Notes: a model not told the origin generated them from the sequence alone. A DNA stretch of 17,215 nucleotides from Bacteroidales bacterium UBA1064 (GCA_002316235.1 DCDD01000126.1:1-17215); one strand, 5' to 3'. Shown: positions 1 to 8,545, numbered from the stretch's first letter. Numbers and translations are program-made.

Positions 1-86
1 GCTTTCCAATAAACATTTCTAAAACTATCGAATAACTCAAAGGTTATCAGCAATATAAAACATTTATTCGAATTTTAACACTTTTT

Positions 87-157
87 AGTCGAATATTCCT
101 TGACAAAAAATAATTACGTAGTAATTTTGGAACGTTTTAACAAAACAGTCGAATATT
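87..157. repeat. Two 11-bp direct repeats flanking the tetR promoter (candidate operators)
   Basis: AGTCGAATATT occurs at 87-97 and again, identically, at 147-157, exactly 60 bp apart. The first copy lies just upstream of the -33 element at 100-102 and contains the palindrome GAATATTC (91-98). The second lies in the untranslated leader, 5 bp before the ATG. Related TCGAAT words occur at 68-73 (within ATTCGAAT) and 28-33. Two identical sites bracketing a promoter in front of a TetR gene suggest autoregulation; that the TetR protein binds them is inference. Confidence 0.5.
100..129 (+). promoter_or_regulatory. Bacteroidota-type promoter of the tetR/efflux operon
   Basis: TTG at 100-102, a 19-bp spacer, then TAATTTTG at 122-129 matches the Bacteroidota -33/-7 pattern (TTTG, about 19 bp, TAnnTTTG) in both sequence and spacing. 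Transcription would start around 135, leaving a leader of roughly 28 nt before the ATG at 163. The TTG at 100 could be read as a start codon, but this arrangement explains it better as the -33 box. Confidence 0.65.
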
Positions 158-162
158 TAACC

Positions 163-765
163 ATGCATCAGGAAGTGATTGGCAGCCCGCATGATGAAAT
201 GCGGAATAGCATTATCAATGCCGCCACAAAGGCGTTCAGCCGCTTTGGATTTAGAAGAACCTCCATGGACGATATTGCCCGTAGCTTGAGAATGGGCAAA
301 AGTTCAATCTACTACTACTTTAAGGGAAAGGAGGAGATTTTCAGGGCGGTTGTTGCACGCGAAGCAAGCCAACAAAGAGAAAATGTAAAGAAAATACTCG
401 AAAGCCCCGATGATGCAGTATCAAAAATGCGCTCGTACGTTAAGCTACGTATGGAGTTTATACGGCACCTGTCGAGTTTCGTGGAACAGAGGCTGAACGA
501 CGACCTAAAAAGCCTGCAGCTAACCGAGAAATTTCGGAAAAAATACGATGATGAGGAAATTTCCATCATCACCCAAATTCTTGAGGAGGGTAGCCGTAGC
601 GGGGCTTTTAAGGTAAAAGATTTCTACATGTCAGCACTGGCAATTGTAACGGCTATGAAAGGTTTGGAGCTACCCCTCGTTAACTCTACAAACGATGAGA
701 ATGCCATGAACCCGGTTATTGACGACCTCCTGGATATTCTTTTCTTCGGCATCGTTAAACGTTAA
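163..765 (+). CDS. TetR/AcrR-family transcriptional regulator
   Basis: A 200-residue cytoplasmic DNA-binding repressor of the TetR family. The N-terminal helix-turn-helix domain (about residues 14-62) has the family pattern: an AATKAFSRFGFRRTSMDDIA segment, then the recognition helix and the typical SSIYYYFKGKEEIF ending. The C-terminal half (about 65-200) is a variable, helical ligand-binding and dimerisation region whose ligand cannot be read from sequence. I chose ATG 163 rather than the in-frame TTG at 100, because that TTG fits the -33 promoter element and the HTH begins only 14 residues after the ATG. It lies 202 bp upstream of a TolC-adaptor-RND operon on the same strand with no terminator seen between them, so it probably controls efflux. 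The flanking AGTCGAATATT repeats are its likely operators. Confidence 0.9.
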   Translation: MHQEVIGSPHDEMRNSIINAATKAFSRFGFRRTSMDDIARSLRMGKSSIYYYFKGKEEIFRAVVAREASQQRENVKKILESPDDAVSKMRSYVKLRMEFIRHLSSFVEQRLNDDLKSLQLTEKFRKKYDDEEISIITQILEEGSRSGAFKVKDFYMSALAIVTAMKGLELPLVNSTNDENAMNPVIDDLLDILFFGIVKR

Positions 766-891
766 CCGGGTGTGTTGATGGCATTTAACGTGACGTATTC
801 ATGTGTGGTTGGAAAATGTAAACTGTTGTGACGTTCGTAGCAATAACAAACAAAAAGGAATGAACAGCAGACCCGAAATGGTTGATCTCTT

Positions 892-921
892 TTTGTGTGA
901 ACGACTTCAGCTATAAATGTG
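892..921 (+). promoter_or_regulatory. Possible second promoter before the channel gene
   Basis: TTTG at 892-895, 18 bp, then TAAATGTG at 914-921, one mismatch from TAnnTTTG. It would give a leader of about 40 nt before the ATG at 968. It could let the pump genes be transcribed without tetR. The mismatch keeps this tentative. Confidence 0.35.
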
Positions 922-967
922 CAATATTACAACGAACTGTTTATTAATACTATAAATACCTGAATGG

Positions 968-2425
968 ATGAAACGGCTTCTGTATATTTTTGTGTTGCTG
1001 GTGTTAGCGGACGGAGTGTCCAACGCCCAGCAGCTGCTAACGGTTGAGCAATGCCGCCAAATGGCATTGGAGCATAACCAGCGGATGCTCATTGCTGGTG
1101 AGCATGTACAGGCAGCAACCTCGCTGAAAAGTTCGGCCAAAACCCAGTTCTTTCCGAGTGTAAGTGCAAATGGTTTGTACATGCGCACCAACAAAAAGTT
1201 CAGCTTGTTTGAGAACGACTTGTTCCTTCCGGTAATCCCCTACAGCGCAATCGACCCGAGTACGGGCAGCTTTAACCCAAATCTCGATCCGGCGAATACT
1301 TTTGTAATAAACCCCTCAACGCTTCAGCCGGTAACCGATGCCAATGGCAATCCGATTTTTCAAAACTACACATGGCTTCCAAAAGATCAGGCCGAAGTAG
1401 GCTATAAGAATGTTTACACCGCCGGAGTAAGTTTGACTCAACCCATATTTACCGGTGGAAAAATTAGGGAAACATACCGGATTGCCAAGTACGGAGAAAA
1501 TCTGGCACGTGCCAACGAGGCAGCCGAGCGCTCCGATATCATCTACAAAACTGAAGAGGCCTACTGGCGGGTGGTAGCAGTTGGGGAGAAGGTAAAGCTG
1601 GTAAATGCCTCCATTCAGCTTCTAGAGAAGCTTAGCGTTGATATTGAAAACTTTTACGAGGAGGGAATGGTTATTCAAAACGACCTGCTCAAGGTAAAGG
1701 TGAAGCTAAATGAAGCTCAGCTAAACCTGGTAAAGGTGCAGAACGGCCTTGCCCTTTCTAAAATGGCCCTTTGCCAGCAGGTAGGCCTTCCCCTGAACCA
1801 GGAAATCCTTTTGGCCGACTCGTTGGTAGCCTCCATGGATACAGCCGTTATCATGCAAAGTTTTACCGATACGGCTTTGGCGAAACGACCAGAAATAGAA
1901 ATGCTAAACCAAACCATCAACATTGCCAAATCGGGTGTCAACCTGATGCGTTCGCGCTTCATGCCCAACATTGGGCTTTCGGCAAACTACATGCTTTTCA
2001 ACCCAAACCCCTATAATGGATTTTCCGAAAATTTTGGTGGCGACTGGAACGTAGGTGTAGTGCTGAATATACCAATTTTTCACTGGAACGACAGGGGGCA
2101 CACGCTTAAAGCGGCTCATAGCGAGCAACGCGTTGCCGAGCTCAAAATGGATGAGGCAAAAGAGCTCATTTCTCTCCAGGTACAGCAGGCAGTTTACCAG
2201 CTTAACGAATCGGTGAAAAAGGTTCAAATGGCCGAGGAAAACCTAAAACAGGCGGAGGAAAACCTAAAGGTTACCCGTAATGCTTTTGATGAAGGCAAAC
2301 TTAAAACCTCCGATGTTCTTGAGGCACAAACCCTTTGGCAAAATGCCTACTCCGATCTTATAGATGCCCGAATGGAGTACCGGCTTAACATTACCAACCT
2401 TAAAAAGGTTACCGGTACCCTTTAG
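968..2425 (+). CDS. TolC-family outer-membrane efflux channel
   Basis: A 485-residue outer-membrane factor forming the exit duct of a tripartite efflux pump. A type I signal peptide covers residues 1-20, with cleavage expected in SNA|QQ. The mature protein begins with the family's first helix (LLTVEQCRQMALEHN). Two OEP repeats follow, each with long coiled-coil helices: a KTEEAYWRVVAVGEKVKLV stretch in the first, and an Ala/Glu/Lys-rich stretch ending in KLKTSDVLEAQTLWQNAYSD in the second, both typical of TolC/OprM proteins. Length is normal for the family. The ATG at 968 is used because an overlapping ATG at 964 is out of frame. The gene is first in a channel-adaptor-pump order common in Bacteroidota, with only 41 bp before the adaptor. 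The transported compound is unknown. Confidence 0.93.
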   Translation: MKRLLYIFVLLVLADGVSNAQQLLTVEQCRQMALEHNQRMLIAGEHVQAATSLKSSAKTQFFPSVSANGLYMRTNKKFSLFENDLFLPVIPYSAIDPSTGSFNPNLDPANTFVINPSTLQPVTDANGNPIFQNYTWLPKDQAEVGYKNVYTAGVSLTQPIFTGGKIRETYRIAKYGENLARANEAAERSDIIYKTEEAYWRVVAVGEKVKLVNASIQLLEKLSVDIENFYEEGMVIQNDLLKVKVKLNEAQLNLVKVQNGLALSKMALCQQVGLPLNQEILLADSLVASMDTAVIMQSFTDTALAKRPEIEMLNQTINIAKSGVNLMRSRFMPNIGLSANYMLFNPNPYNGFSENFGGDWNVGVVLNIPIFHWNDRGHTLKAAHSEQRVAELKMDEAKELISLQVQQAVYQLNESVKKVQMAEENLKQAEENLKVTRNAFDEGKLKTSDVLEAQTLWQNAYSDLIDARMEYRLNITNLKKVTGTL

Positions 2426-2466
2426 CTGCAAACAAAAGGAATTAACAGAATAACAATATTTTAATA

Positions 2467-3522
2467 ATGGCAAATATGAAACCGACTATCCTAGGGCTAA
2501 CCCCACTTGCTATTGCACTAGTGCTAACAGGGTGCAAGACCAGTAAAACAGAAGTTCCCGCAACGGAGGAAAACGTTCCGTTGGTTTCGACTGTTGTGGT
2601 TGAGGAGCGAATTTATAGCCCCACCCTTTCCTTTACCGGAACAGCTTTTGCCAATCGAGAGGCCAACCTGGGGGCAACTCTTCCCGGAAAGGTTGAAAAA
2701 ATTTACTTCGACGAAGGGCAAAACGTGCACGAAGGCGACCTGATAGTTGAGCTATCAGACGAACTGCTCACCCAGACAATCATTGAAAACGAAACCATAA
2801 AAAAGGATTTCGATCGAGTTTCGCGCCTCAGGGAAAAAGGAAGCATCAGCGAAATGGAGTATGACCACGTTAAGGCTCAGTATGATGCCTCACAGGCCAA
2901 AGTACAAATGGTCAAAAAAAACACAAGGGTTTATGCCCCCTTCAGCGGTATGGTTGTTGAGCGCATGATGGAGGAGGGTGAGGTTTACTTCCTAAACCCT
3001 GGGCTAGAGCCGGGCTACTCCATGCGCTCGGGAATTGTTAGGCTCATGCAGCTTAACCCCGTTAAAGTTAGGTTCGATGTCAACGAAAAGGACCTAGGCG
3101 TAATCAGAAAAGGGCTTGAGGTTGAGGTTACCTTCGACGGCGTTGCAGGCAAAACCTACCAAGGAAAGGTGGGAACCATAAAACAAATTCTGTCAACCAC
3201 CACCCACTCAGCTGCAGTGGAGGTTACCATTAGTAACCCGCAGCTGGAGATTAAACCCGGAATGTTTGCCTACATCACCGTGAAGTTGCCCGAAATTAAG
3301 GCTTCTGTAGTGCCATTAAAAAGCATTTACCGCCTACCCGGCACTTCGGATGATTACCTTTTCTCGGTAACCAACGACACCATTAACCGAATACCGATAT
3401 CCAGGCTTGAATCAATAGGCGAATATGTTGCGGTGAAAGGGATTGAACCCGGCGTTGAAGTGGTTCTTGATGGGAAAACCAGGGTAAGTCAGGGACAACG
3501 TGTACGGGTCAGCGGAAAATAG
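2467..3522 (+). CDS. RND efflux periplasmic adaptor (membrane fusion) lipoprotein
   Basis: A 351-residue periplasmic adaptor that bridges the RND pump and the TolC-like channel. Residues 1-23 form a lipoprotein signal with lipobox LTGC, placing the lipid on Cys23 and predicting membrane anchoring. The first biotinyl-lipoyl half (about 60-95: GKVEKIYFDEGQNVHEGDLI) leads into a short helical hairpin (about 97-150) and the second lipoyl half (NTRVYAPFSGMVVERMMEEG). Then come the beta-barrel domain (VKVRFDVNEKDLGVI onward) and a membrane-proximal domain at the C terminus. It belongs to the AcrA/MexA/HlyD-type family and is short because its hairpin is short. Gaps are 41 bp after the channel gene and 173 bp before the pump. 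Family assignment is firm; the substrate is not readable. Confidence 0.93.
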   Translation: MANMKPTILGLTPLAIALVLTGCKTSKTEVPATEENVPLVSTVVVEERIYSPTLSFTGTAFANREANLGATLPGKVEKIYFDEGQNVHEGDLIVELSDELLTQTIIENETIKKDFDRVSRLREKGSISEMEYDHVKAQYDASQAKVQMVKKNTRVYAPFSGMVVERMMEEGEVYFLNPGLEPGYSMRSGIVRLMQLNPVKVRFDVNEKDLGVIRKGLEVEVTFDGVAGKTYQGKVGTIKQILSTTTHSAAVEVTISNPQLEIKPGMFAYITVKLPEIKASVVPLKSIYRLPGTSDDYLFSVTNDTINRIPISRLESIGEYVAVKGIEPGVEVVLDGKTRVSQGQRVRVSGK

Positions 3523-3695
3523 GCTCGTTTAGGGTTTTAGATGCGTGCTGAAAAAAGAAGTACTTTGATGAAAACAGGAAACACCCATGTAGCACAAAGG
3601 ATTTCAAAGCAATGGATGTTCTACACGAACGTTAACGAGTATAAAATGCCAAATTGTAGTTTATTGCCAACTCACAATATTAAAATTTTGCACGG

Positions 3696-6600
3696 ATGAA
3701 ATTGCCAGAAGTAGCGGTCAAAAGGCCAGTAGCCATTACAATGCTTTTTATAGCTGTTTTGCTGTTTGGAGTGGTATCCCTCACCCGGCTACCGCTCGAC
3801 ATCATGCCCGATATGGAACTTCCCACCCTAACAGTAATCACAGTTTACCCGGGCGCTAGCGCTAGCGAAGTTGAGCAGCAGATTACCAAAGAGCTGGAGA
3901 TGATACTTTCGGGCACAGAGAACCTGAAAAACATCTCCTCGCAAAGCAAGGAGAACGTTTCGTTTGTCCAGCTCCAATTCGACTGGGGTGCAGATATTAC
4001 CTCGGCAGCCAATAATGTTCGCGACCTGATAGAGCTGGTTAAAAACAAGTTGCCCCGCGAAGCCCAGAATCCAACTATTTTCAAGGTAAACAGCTCGCTA
4101 ATGCCTGTATTGGCTTACAGCATTGGGGCAAAGGAAAGCTATGGTGCACTCAACAAGTTGGTAAACGACGAAATAGCCAGCAAGCTGCGCAAAGTTTCGG
4201 GTGTTGGATCAGTAATTATCATTGGGGAACCTGAACGCGAAATCAAGATCAACGTAAACCCCCTTAAACTCAACGCCTATAACCTCTCCATGTCGCAAAT
4301 CGCCAACATCCTTCAGGCTTCCAATCTCTCAATACCCGGAGGAAACATCAAGATTGGCAGCAGCGATTATGCCGTTCAGATTCCGGGCGATGTTGCCAGC
4401 ATTGACGAGTTGGCGGAAATGCCCCTGACCAGCTTCAACGGTAAGGTTATCAAGCTAAGCGACGTGGCAGACATCCACGATGAGTTTAAGGAGAAGGACG
4501 AGTACCCTCGAACCTCCAGCGGTAAAGGGCTTATTATGATGATTCAAAAGCAGAGTGGCGAAAATACGCTTAATGTGGCCAACGCTATCAGGCTTAAGGT
4601 AGATGAGCTAAAAAAGACACTGCCTGCAGATGTTACCATGAGCGAGGTGATGAAGAGCGATGAGCTGGTCTCGGAGTCTATTAGCAACCTATCCGAAACG
4701 CTTTGGTACGCCCTTTTCTTCGTCATTTTGGTTGTGCTGGCGTTCCTTCGAAACTGGAACCAGAGCTTCATCATTTTTATTACCATTCCCTTTTCGCTAA
4801 TTGTAGCCTTCATCGTAATGTTTGCCGCGGGATGGACAATCAACATTTTTAGCCTGATGTCGCTTATAGTTGTTTCAGGAATGGTGGTTGACGATGCCAT
4901 TGTAGTGCTTGAAAACATTACCAGACATGTTGAAAACGGCGAAAAGCCTAAACAGGCGGCCATATTTGGTACCAGCGAAATGGGTTTGGCCATATCAGCC
5001 TCAACTTTTACCACCATTGTTGTTTTTCTGCCGATGGTTTTCATGGGAGGAATTGTAGGAATCATGTTCAAGCAGCTGGCCATTCTCACCTCGGTAACCC
5101 TTTTGGCTTCCCTCTTCACGGCTCTTACGCTCACCCCTATGGCCTCATCGCTCTTGGTAAAAGGCATTAAACCGGGAGAGGTACATAAGCACAACAGGTT
5201 CTTTACTGCCAGCGAGAAACTTCTAACCGGGCTGGAAGGCTGGTACAAAAAGGCTTTAGCGTGGGTAGTTTATCACAAGGCCATTACCGTTATCATTGTT
5301 ACCATCATTCTTGGTCTTTCCGTTTGGATGGGCAGAAATATGGGAACCGACTATATTCCCGAATTTGATGCCGGCGACGTAGTGGCCGTGGTTGAAACTG
5401 AGGTAGGAACCGCTGCAGCAAAAACGGATAGTGTAGCCAACGTGGTTTTAAAAATCTTTGAGGAGGAAATTCCCGAGATGGCTCCAGGCTCAATTTTTTC
5501 TATTGCCGGCCAAACCGAGGATGGAATTCTCTCGTCAGTAGGTTTTAGCGAGGGGAAAAACGTAGCCACTATCATGTGTCACCTGCGTAAACCAAACGAA
5601 AGGAGCGCATCAGCTCGCGAAATTGCCAACCGTCTGCGTCCAAGAATTTCGGAAATTCCTGAAATTGAGAATTTTACCCTCCTGGGCGGAAGTGTGCTAA
5701 CCACAGCCTTGACAGGCAACAAAAAGCCCATCGAAATCGAAATCTCGGGTAACAACTTTTCAACCATCAACCAAACTGCCGAGGCGTTAACAGCCAAGCT
5801 GAAGCAATCGGACTACTTTACCAATGTGGACAACGATGTGGATAAGGGGAAACTCGAAGTTCAAGTTAAAATAGACAAACAGAAGGCCTCGGCCATGGGG
5901 CTTAACGCAGCTATGATTGGGCTTCAGGTACGTCAAAGCATTTACGGAACCGAAGCAGGTGAATATAAGGAGGATGGCGATAAGTTCGACATTACGCTTC
6001 GCTACTCGCCCAGCTACCGGAACGACATCAACCAAATCAGGAATATCCAGCTGAAAAACCTGCTTAATCAGGACATTCCGCTTTATGCTGTTGCCCAGAT
6101 TGAAACCGGAACAAGTCCGCTGCAGATTAACCGTAAGGAGCAGCAGCGGCTGGTTAAGGTGATGGCCGAGCTAAATGGGGTTTCGCTTGGAGATGGGCAG
6201 ATGGAGGCACAGCGTATTGTTTCATCAACCTCATTCCCGAATGATGTGGATGTAAAGATAGCCGGACAAACCTCCGACCAGGGCGAGTCGTTTGCCGACC
6301 TTTACCTGATACTCATCCTTGGCATCCTGCTGGTTTTCATGGTAATGGCCGCCCAATTTGAAAGCTTCAAGGATCCATTCATCATTATGTTCGCCATTCC
6401 TGTTACCTTTGTTGGTGTTGTGTGGGCTTTCAAGCTTACAGGCTTAACCCTTAGTATTGTTACTTTTGTTGGCATGATTATGCTGGTAGGGATTGTGGTT
6501 AAGAATGGTATTGTGCTGGTTGACTACACAAACCTCCTGCGTAAGCGTGGCTATAGCCTCTACGAGGCCATACAGGAAGCCGGCCGTAGCAGGTTGCGAC

Positions 6601-6824
6601 CCGTGCTGATGACTACCTTAACCACAATCCTTGGAATGGTGCCCATGGCCTTGAGCAAGGGTATGGGGCGCGAGGCTTACTCACCCCTTGGCGTTACCAT
6701 GATTGGCGGTCTGCTGATTGCAACGCTGATTACCCTGTTCCTTGTTCCGGCTATCTATGGAATTTTCCACAATTCAGAAAGAAAATCAAATGGAGTAGCT
6801 AAAAAAATTGACTATTCCAGATAG
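3696..6824 (+). CDS. RND-family efflux pump permease (AcrB/HAE1-like)
   Basis: A 1042-residue inner-membrane proton-driven transporter of full family length. TM1 is near residues 10-30, followed by the conserved PDMELPTLTVITVYPGAS segment and the porter domain. TM2-TM6 run from about 336 to 490 and a second cytoplasm-periplasm repeat follows. The proton-relay residues are present: the aspartate pair D399-D400 (SGMVVDDAIVVLEN) in TM4 and K936 (VGIVVKNGIVLVDY) in TM10, equivalent to AcrB D407/D408/K940. This is a hydrophobe/amphiphile-type pump rather than a confirmed metal exporter; I did not recognise CusA-type metal methionines. The following small gene starts 39 bp downstream. The 173-bp gap before it is longer than the other operon gaps and holds a small open frame (see findings). 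Confidence 0.95.
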   Translation: MKLPEVAVKRPVAITMLFIAVLLFGVVSLTRLPLDIMPDMELPTLTVITVYPGASASEVEQQITKELEMILSGTENLKNISSQSKENVSFVQLQFDWGADITSAANNVRDLIELVKNKLPREAQNPTIFKVNSSLMPVLAYSIGAKESYGALNKLVNDEIASKLRKVSGVGSVIIIGEPEREIKINVNPLKLNAYNLSMSQIANILQASNLSIPGGNIKIGSSDYAVQIPGDVASIDELAEMPLTSFNGKVIKLSDVADIHDEFKEKDEYPRTSSGKGLIMMIQKQSGENTLNVANAIRLKVDELKKTLPADVTMSEVMKSDELVSESISNLSETLWYALFFVILVVLAFLRNWNQSFIIFITIPFSLIVAFIVMFAAGWTINIFSLMSLIVVSGMVVDDAIVVLENITRHVENGEKPKQAAIFGTSEMGLAISASTFTTIVVFLPMVFMGGIVGIMFKQLAILTSVTLLASLFTALTLTPMASSLLVKGIKPGEVHKHNRFFTASEKLLTGLEGWYKKALAWVVYHKAITVIIVTIILGLSVWMGRNMGTDYIPEFDAGDVVAVVETEVGTAAAKTDSVANVVLKIFEEEIPEMAPGSIFSIAGQTEDGILSSVGFSEGKNVATIMCHLRKPNERSASAREIANRLRPRISEIPEIENFTLLGGSVLTTALTGNKKPIEIEISGNNFSTINQTAEALTAKLKQSDYFTNVDNDVDKGKLEVQVKIDKQKASAMGLNAAMIGLQVRQSIYGTEAGEYKEDGDKFDITLRYSPSYRNDINQIRNIQLKNLLNQDIPLYAVAQIETGTSPLQINRKEQQRLVKVMAELNGVSLGDGQMEAQRIVSSTSFPNDVDVKIAGQTSDQGESFADLYLILILGILLVFMVMAAQFESFKDPFIIMFAIPVTFVGVVWAFKLTGLTLSIVTFVGMIMLVGIVVKNGIVLVDYTNLLRKRGYSLYEAIQEAGRSRLRPVLMTTLTTILGMVPMALSKGMGREAYSPLGVTMIGGLLIATLITLFLVPAIYGIFHNSERKSNGVAKKIDYSR

Positions 6825-6863
6825 TTTATAGCTTCATGTTAATTTCACTAATAGCTGCAACAC

Positions 6864-7169
6864 ATGAAAATGATTTACTGCACCTGTAACGTTGCCGTTT
6901 TGGAATCGCTACTAACCATGCTGGACGAAAACAACGTGCGCGACTTCCAGGTGGTGGAACAGGTTACGGCAAAAAACAAAAAGGGTAACCACCGGTTCAA
7001 CAACCCCGTTTGGCCTGGCTATAACTCTACAGTTTTTATCCAAATTGCAGAGGATGAAAAGGCAAAAATGGTGATGCAAAAAATACGGGAGTTCAACCAA
7101 AAAGCATTTAACGATAACGAGCTGGTTACAGCCTGCATGTGGACTATTGAGGATTACTTTTTCGAGTAA
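6864..7169 (+). CDS. PG0541-family transporter-associated PII-like protein
   Basis: A 101-residue soluble protein without signal peptide or membrane segment. Its start (MKMIYCTCNVAVLESLLTML) and pattern of alternating strands and helices resemble PII-like, ferredoxin-fold small proteins. I recognise it as the family named after Porphyromonas gingivalis PG0541, found next to RND pumps in Bacteroidota. Aromatic and acidic residues close the protein (CMWTIEDYFFE). It follows the pump by 39 bp and is probably its last co-transcribed partner. A role in sensing or regulating the pump is inferred from the fold and position only. Nothing in the sequence shows which ligand, if any, it binds. A canonical nitrogen-PII role is unlikely given the short length and no recognisable PII signature. 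Confidence 0.8.
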   Translation: MKMIYCTCNVAVLESLLTMLDENNVRDFQVVEQVTAKNKKGNHRFNNPVWPGYNSTVFIQIAEDEKAKMVMQKIREFNQKAFNDNELVTACMWTIEDYFFE

Positions 7170-7188
7170 AAGCATACAGCAAATTCAT

Positions 7189-7196
7189 TAACTTTG
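7189..7196 (+). promoter_or_regulatory. Possible -7 promoter element for the serpin gene
   Basis: TAACTTTG fits TAnnTTTG exactly and would start transcription about 100 nt before the serpin ATG. No convincing TTTG lies 19 bp upstream, so support is partial. The resulting leader would include a small 5-bp hairpin, CCTGC-AAG-GCAGG, at 7242-7254. Confidence 0.3.
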
Positions 7197-7302
7197 GCAC
7201 TTTTACGGCGAACATGCGGGAAGCACAGAGAAAAAACAATTCCTGCAAGGCAGGCTTATGACTTGCATAACTTTTGTTGTAACTTGGTAAAAAATTACTA
7301 CC

Positions 7303-8475
7303 ATGAAGCGGATATCCATTACTTTGATGTTGCTGGCCCCGGTAATAGCCGGTAATGCCCAGCAGGTTACTGAGGCTGTCTCAATGTTTGCCTTCGACCT
7401 TTATGCAAAAACAGCTGCCGGGAACAGCAGCAACTTTGTTTTTTCTCCCCTAAGCATTACTCCTGCTTTTGGAATGGTTGCGCTAGGCGCAAGGGGCGAA
7501 ACCCAAAAACAGCTGGATGAGGTTTTCCACTTCCAGCCAACAACCAACTTTCATTCCGAGTTGGGTAAACTCCAGCAAAAGGTTTTAAAATCGGCCGGCG
7601 ACTCGGTGGAAATTTGCATGGCCAACCGCGCCTGGCTCGAAAAATCATACAGGGTGCTTGGCAAGTACAGCAAGGCGCTACGACGCTCATACAGCGCTAA
7701 AATTGCCACTGCCGATTTTGTTGGAAATTTTGAAGCCTCACGGTTGCTGATCAACAAAACTGTTGAAGCCGACACAAGGAGCTACATTAAAAATCTTCTC
7801 CCGGAAGGTAGCCTCGACGAGATGACCCGCCTGGTGCTAACCAATGCTATCTACTTCAAGGGTAAATGGGAAGTACCGTTCGATCCCAAACGAACTTCGG
7901 CAAGAAACTTCAACCTTTCATCGGGTGAAACGGTGAAATGTCCTACCATGCTTGCCGATGACAAGTTTGGATACTACGTGGGAACCAACTACCAGGCACT
8001 GGAGCTAAACTACCGCGGGAACAAACTTTCGCTGCTAATCCTTCTGCCCAACGAGGATACACCCATGGCCGATTTTGAGAGAAATCTTTCACTACAACTC
8101 TACCAACAGGCTACAAAGGGGCTGAACCCTGAAAAAGTTACCGTGCTCCTGCCTAAGTTCACCATTGAAACCTCCCTCAGCCTAAAGCAAACGCTTAGCG
8201 ACATGGGTATGCCCATAGCCTTTAGCAATGCTGCCAACTTTTCGGGAATTTCAGGCAAGGATGACCTGAAGATTTCCGATGCGTTTCACAAGGCTTACAT
8301 CGAGGTTTCAGAGGAGGGTACAACTGCTGCTGCTGCCACTGCTGTTGTAGTAGCCGTTAAATCGATGCTACCGGCCAACACCTTTGTTGCTAACAGGCCT
8401 TTTATTTACATCCTTCGCCATAAGGATTCCGGTGCCATTCTCTTTATGGGCAAGGTGGAAAATCCACTTAGGTAG
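7303..8475 (+). CDS. Secreted serpin (serine protease inhibitor)
   Basis: A 390-residue serpin preceded by a type I signal peptide (about 1-19, GNA|QQ). There is no lipobox, so it is probably released to the periplasm or outside. Serpin hallmarks are present: NFVFSPLSITPAFGMVALGA near the N terminus, LVLTNAIYFKGKWEVPF in the core, LSLLILLP, and the C-terminal NRPFIYILRHKDSGAILFMG signature. The reactive-centre hinge (337-348) reads EEGTTAAAATAV: Glu at P17, Gly at P15, Thr at P14 and small residues at P12-P9. That pattern marks an inhibitory serpin able to insert its loop. Counting from P17 places P1 at Lys353 and P1' at Ser354, predicting trypsin-like targets; the loop is two residues longer on the prime side than in alpha-1-antitrypsin. 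Flanking spacing and terminator suggest a single-gene unit. Confidence 0.95.
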   Translation: MKRISITLMLLAPVIAGNAQQVTEAVSMFAFDLYAKTAAGNSSNFVFSPLSITPAFGMVALGARGETQKQLDEVFHFQPTTNFHSELGKLQQKVLKSAGDSVEICMANRAWLEKSYRVLGKYSKALRRSYSAKIATADFVGNFEASRLLINKTVEADTRSYIKNLLPEGSLDEMTRLVLTNAIYFKGKWEVPFDPKRTSARNFNLSSGETVKCPTMLADDKFGYYVGTNYQALELNYRGNKLSLLILLPNEDTPMADFERNLSLQLYQQATKGLNPEKVTVLLPKFTIETSLSLKQTLSDMGMPIAFSNAANFSGISGKDDLKISDAFHKAYIEVSEEGTTAAAATAVVVAVKSMLPANTFVANRPFIYILRHKDSGAILFMGKVENPLR

Positions 8476-8545
8476 AATTTCAACCTCCAAGCGGCCAGTT
8501 GAGCCGCAAAAGTTACTGTTGCCGGTTGAATTGGCTGTATGAAGT

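Noticed and set aside
1..99. A gene tail or RNA in the first 99 bases
   Set aside because: The stretch is A/T-rich with no coding frame or stable structure that I can support; only TCGAAT-type words related to the operator repeats are seen.
100..105. TTGACA as a sigma70 -35 box of the enterobacterial type
   Set aside because: No TATAAT lies about 17 bp downstream, and the TAnnTTTG box at the Bacteroidota spacing explains the site better.
100..162. N-terminal extension of the TetR protein from TTG 100
   Set aside because: The TTG coincides with a -33 element at ideal spacing to TAATTTTG, and the 21 extra residues do not belong to the TetR fold.
907..1194. 95-codon minus-strand open frame across the tolC start
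   Set aside because: It overlaps the signal peptide and first helix of TolC, has no family resemblance and no promoter match.
4544..5248. 234-codon minus-strand open frame inside the RND pump gene
   Set aside because: It is antisense to a strongly conserved transporter gene and its Ser/Thr/Met-rich translation looks like a shadow of the sense codons.
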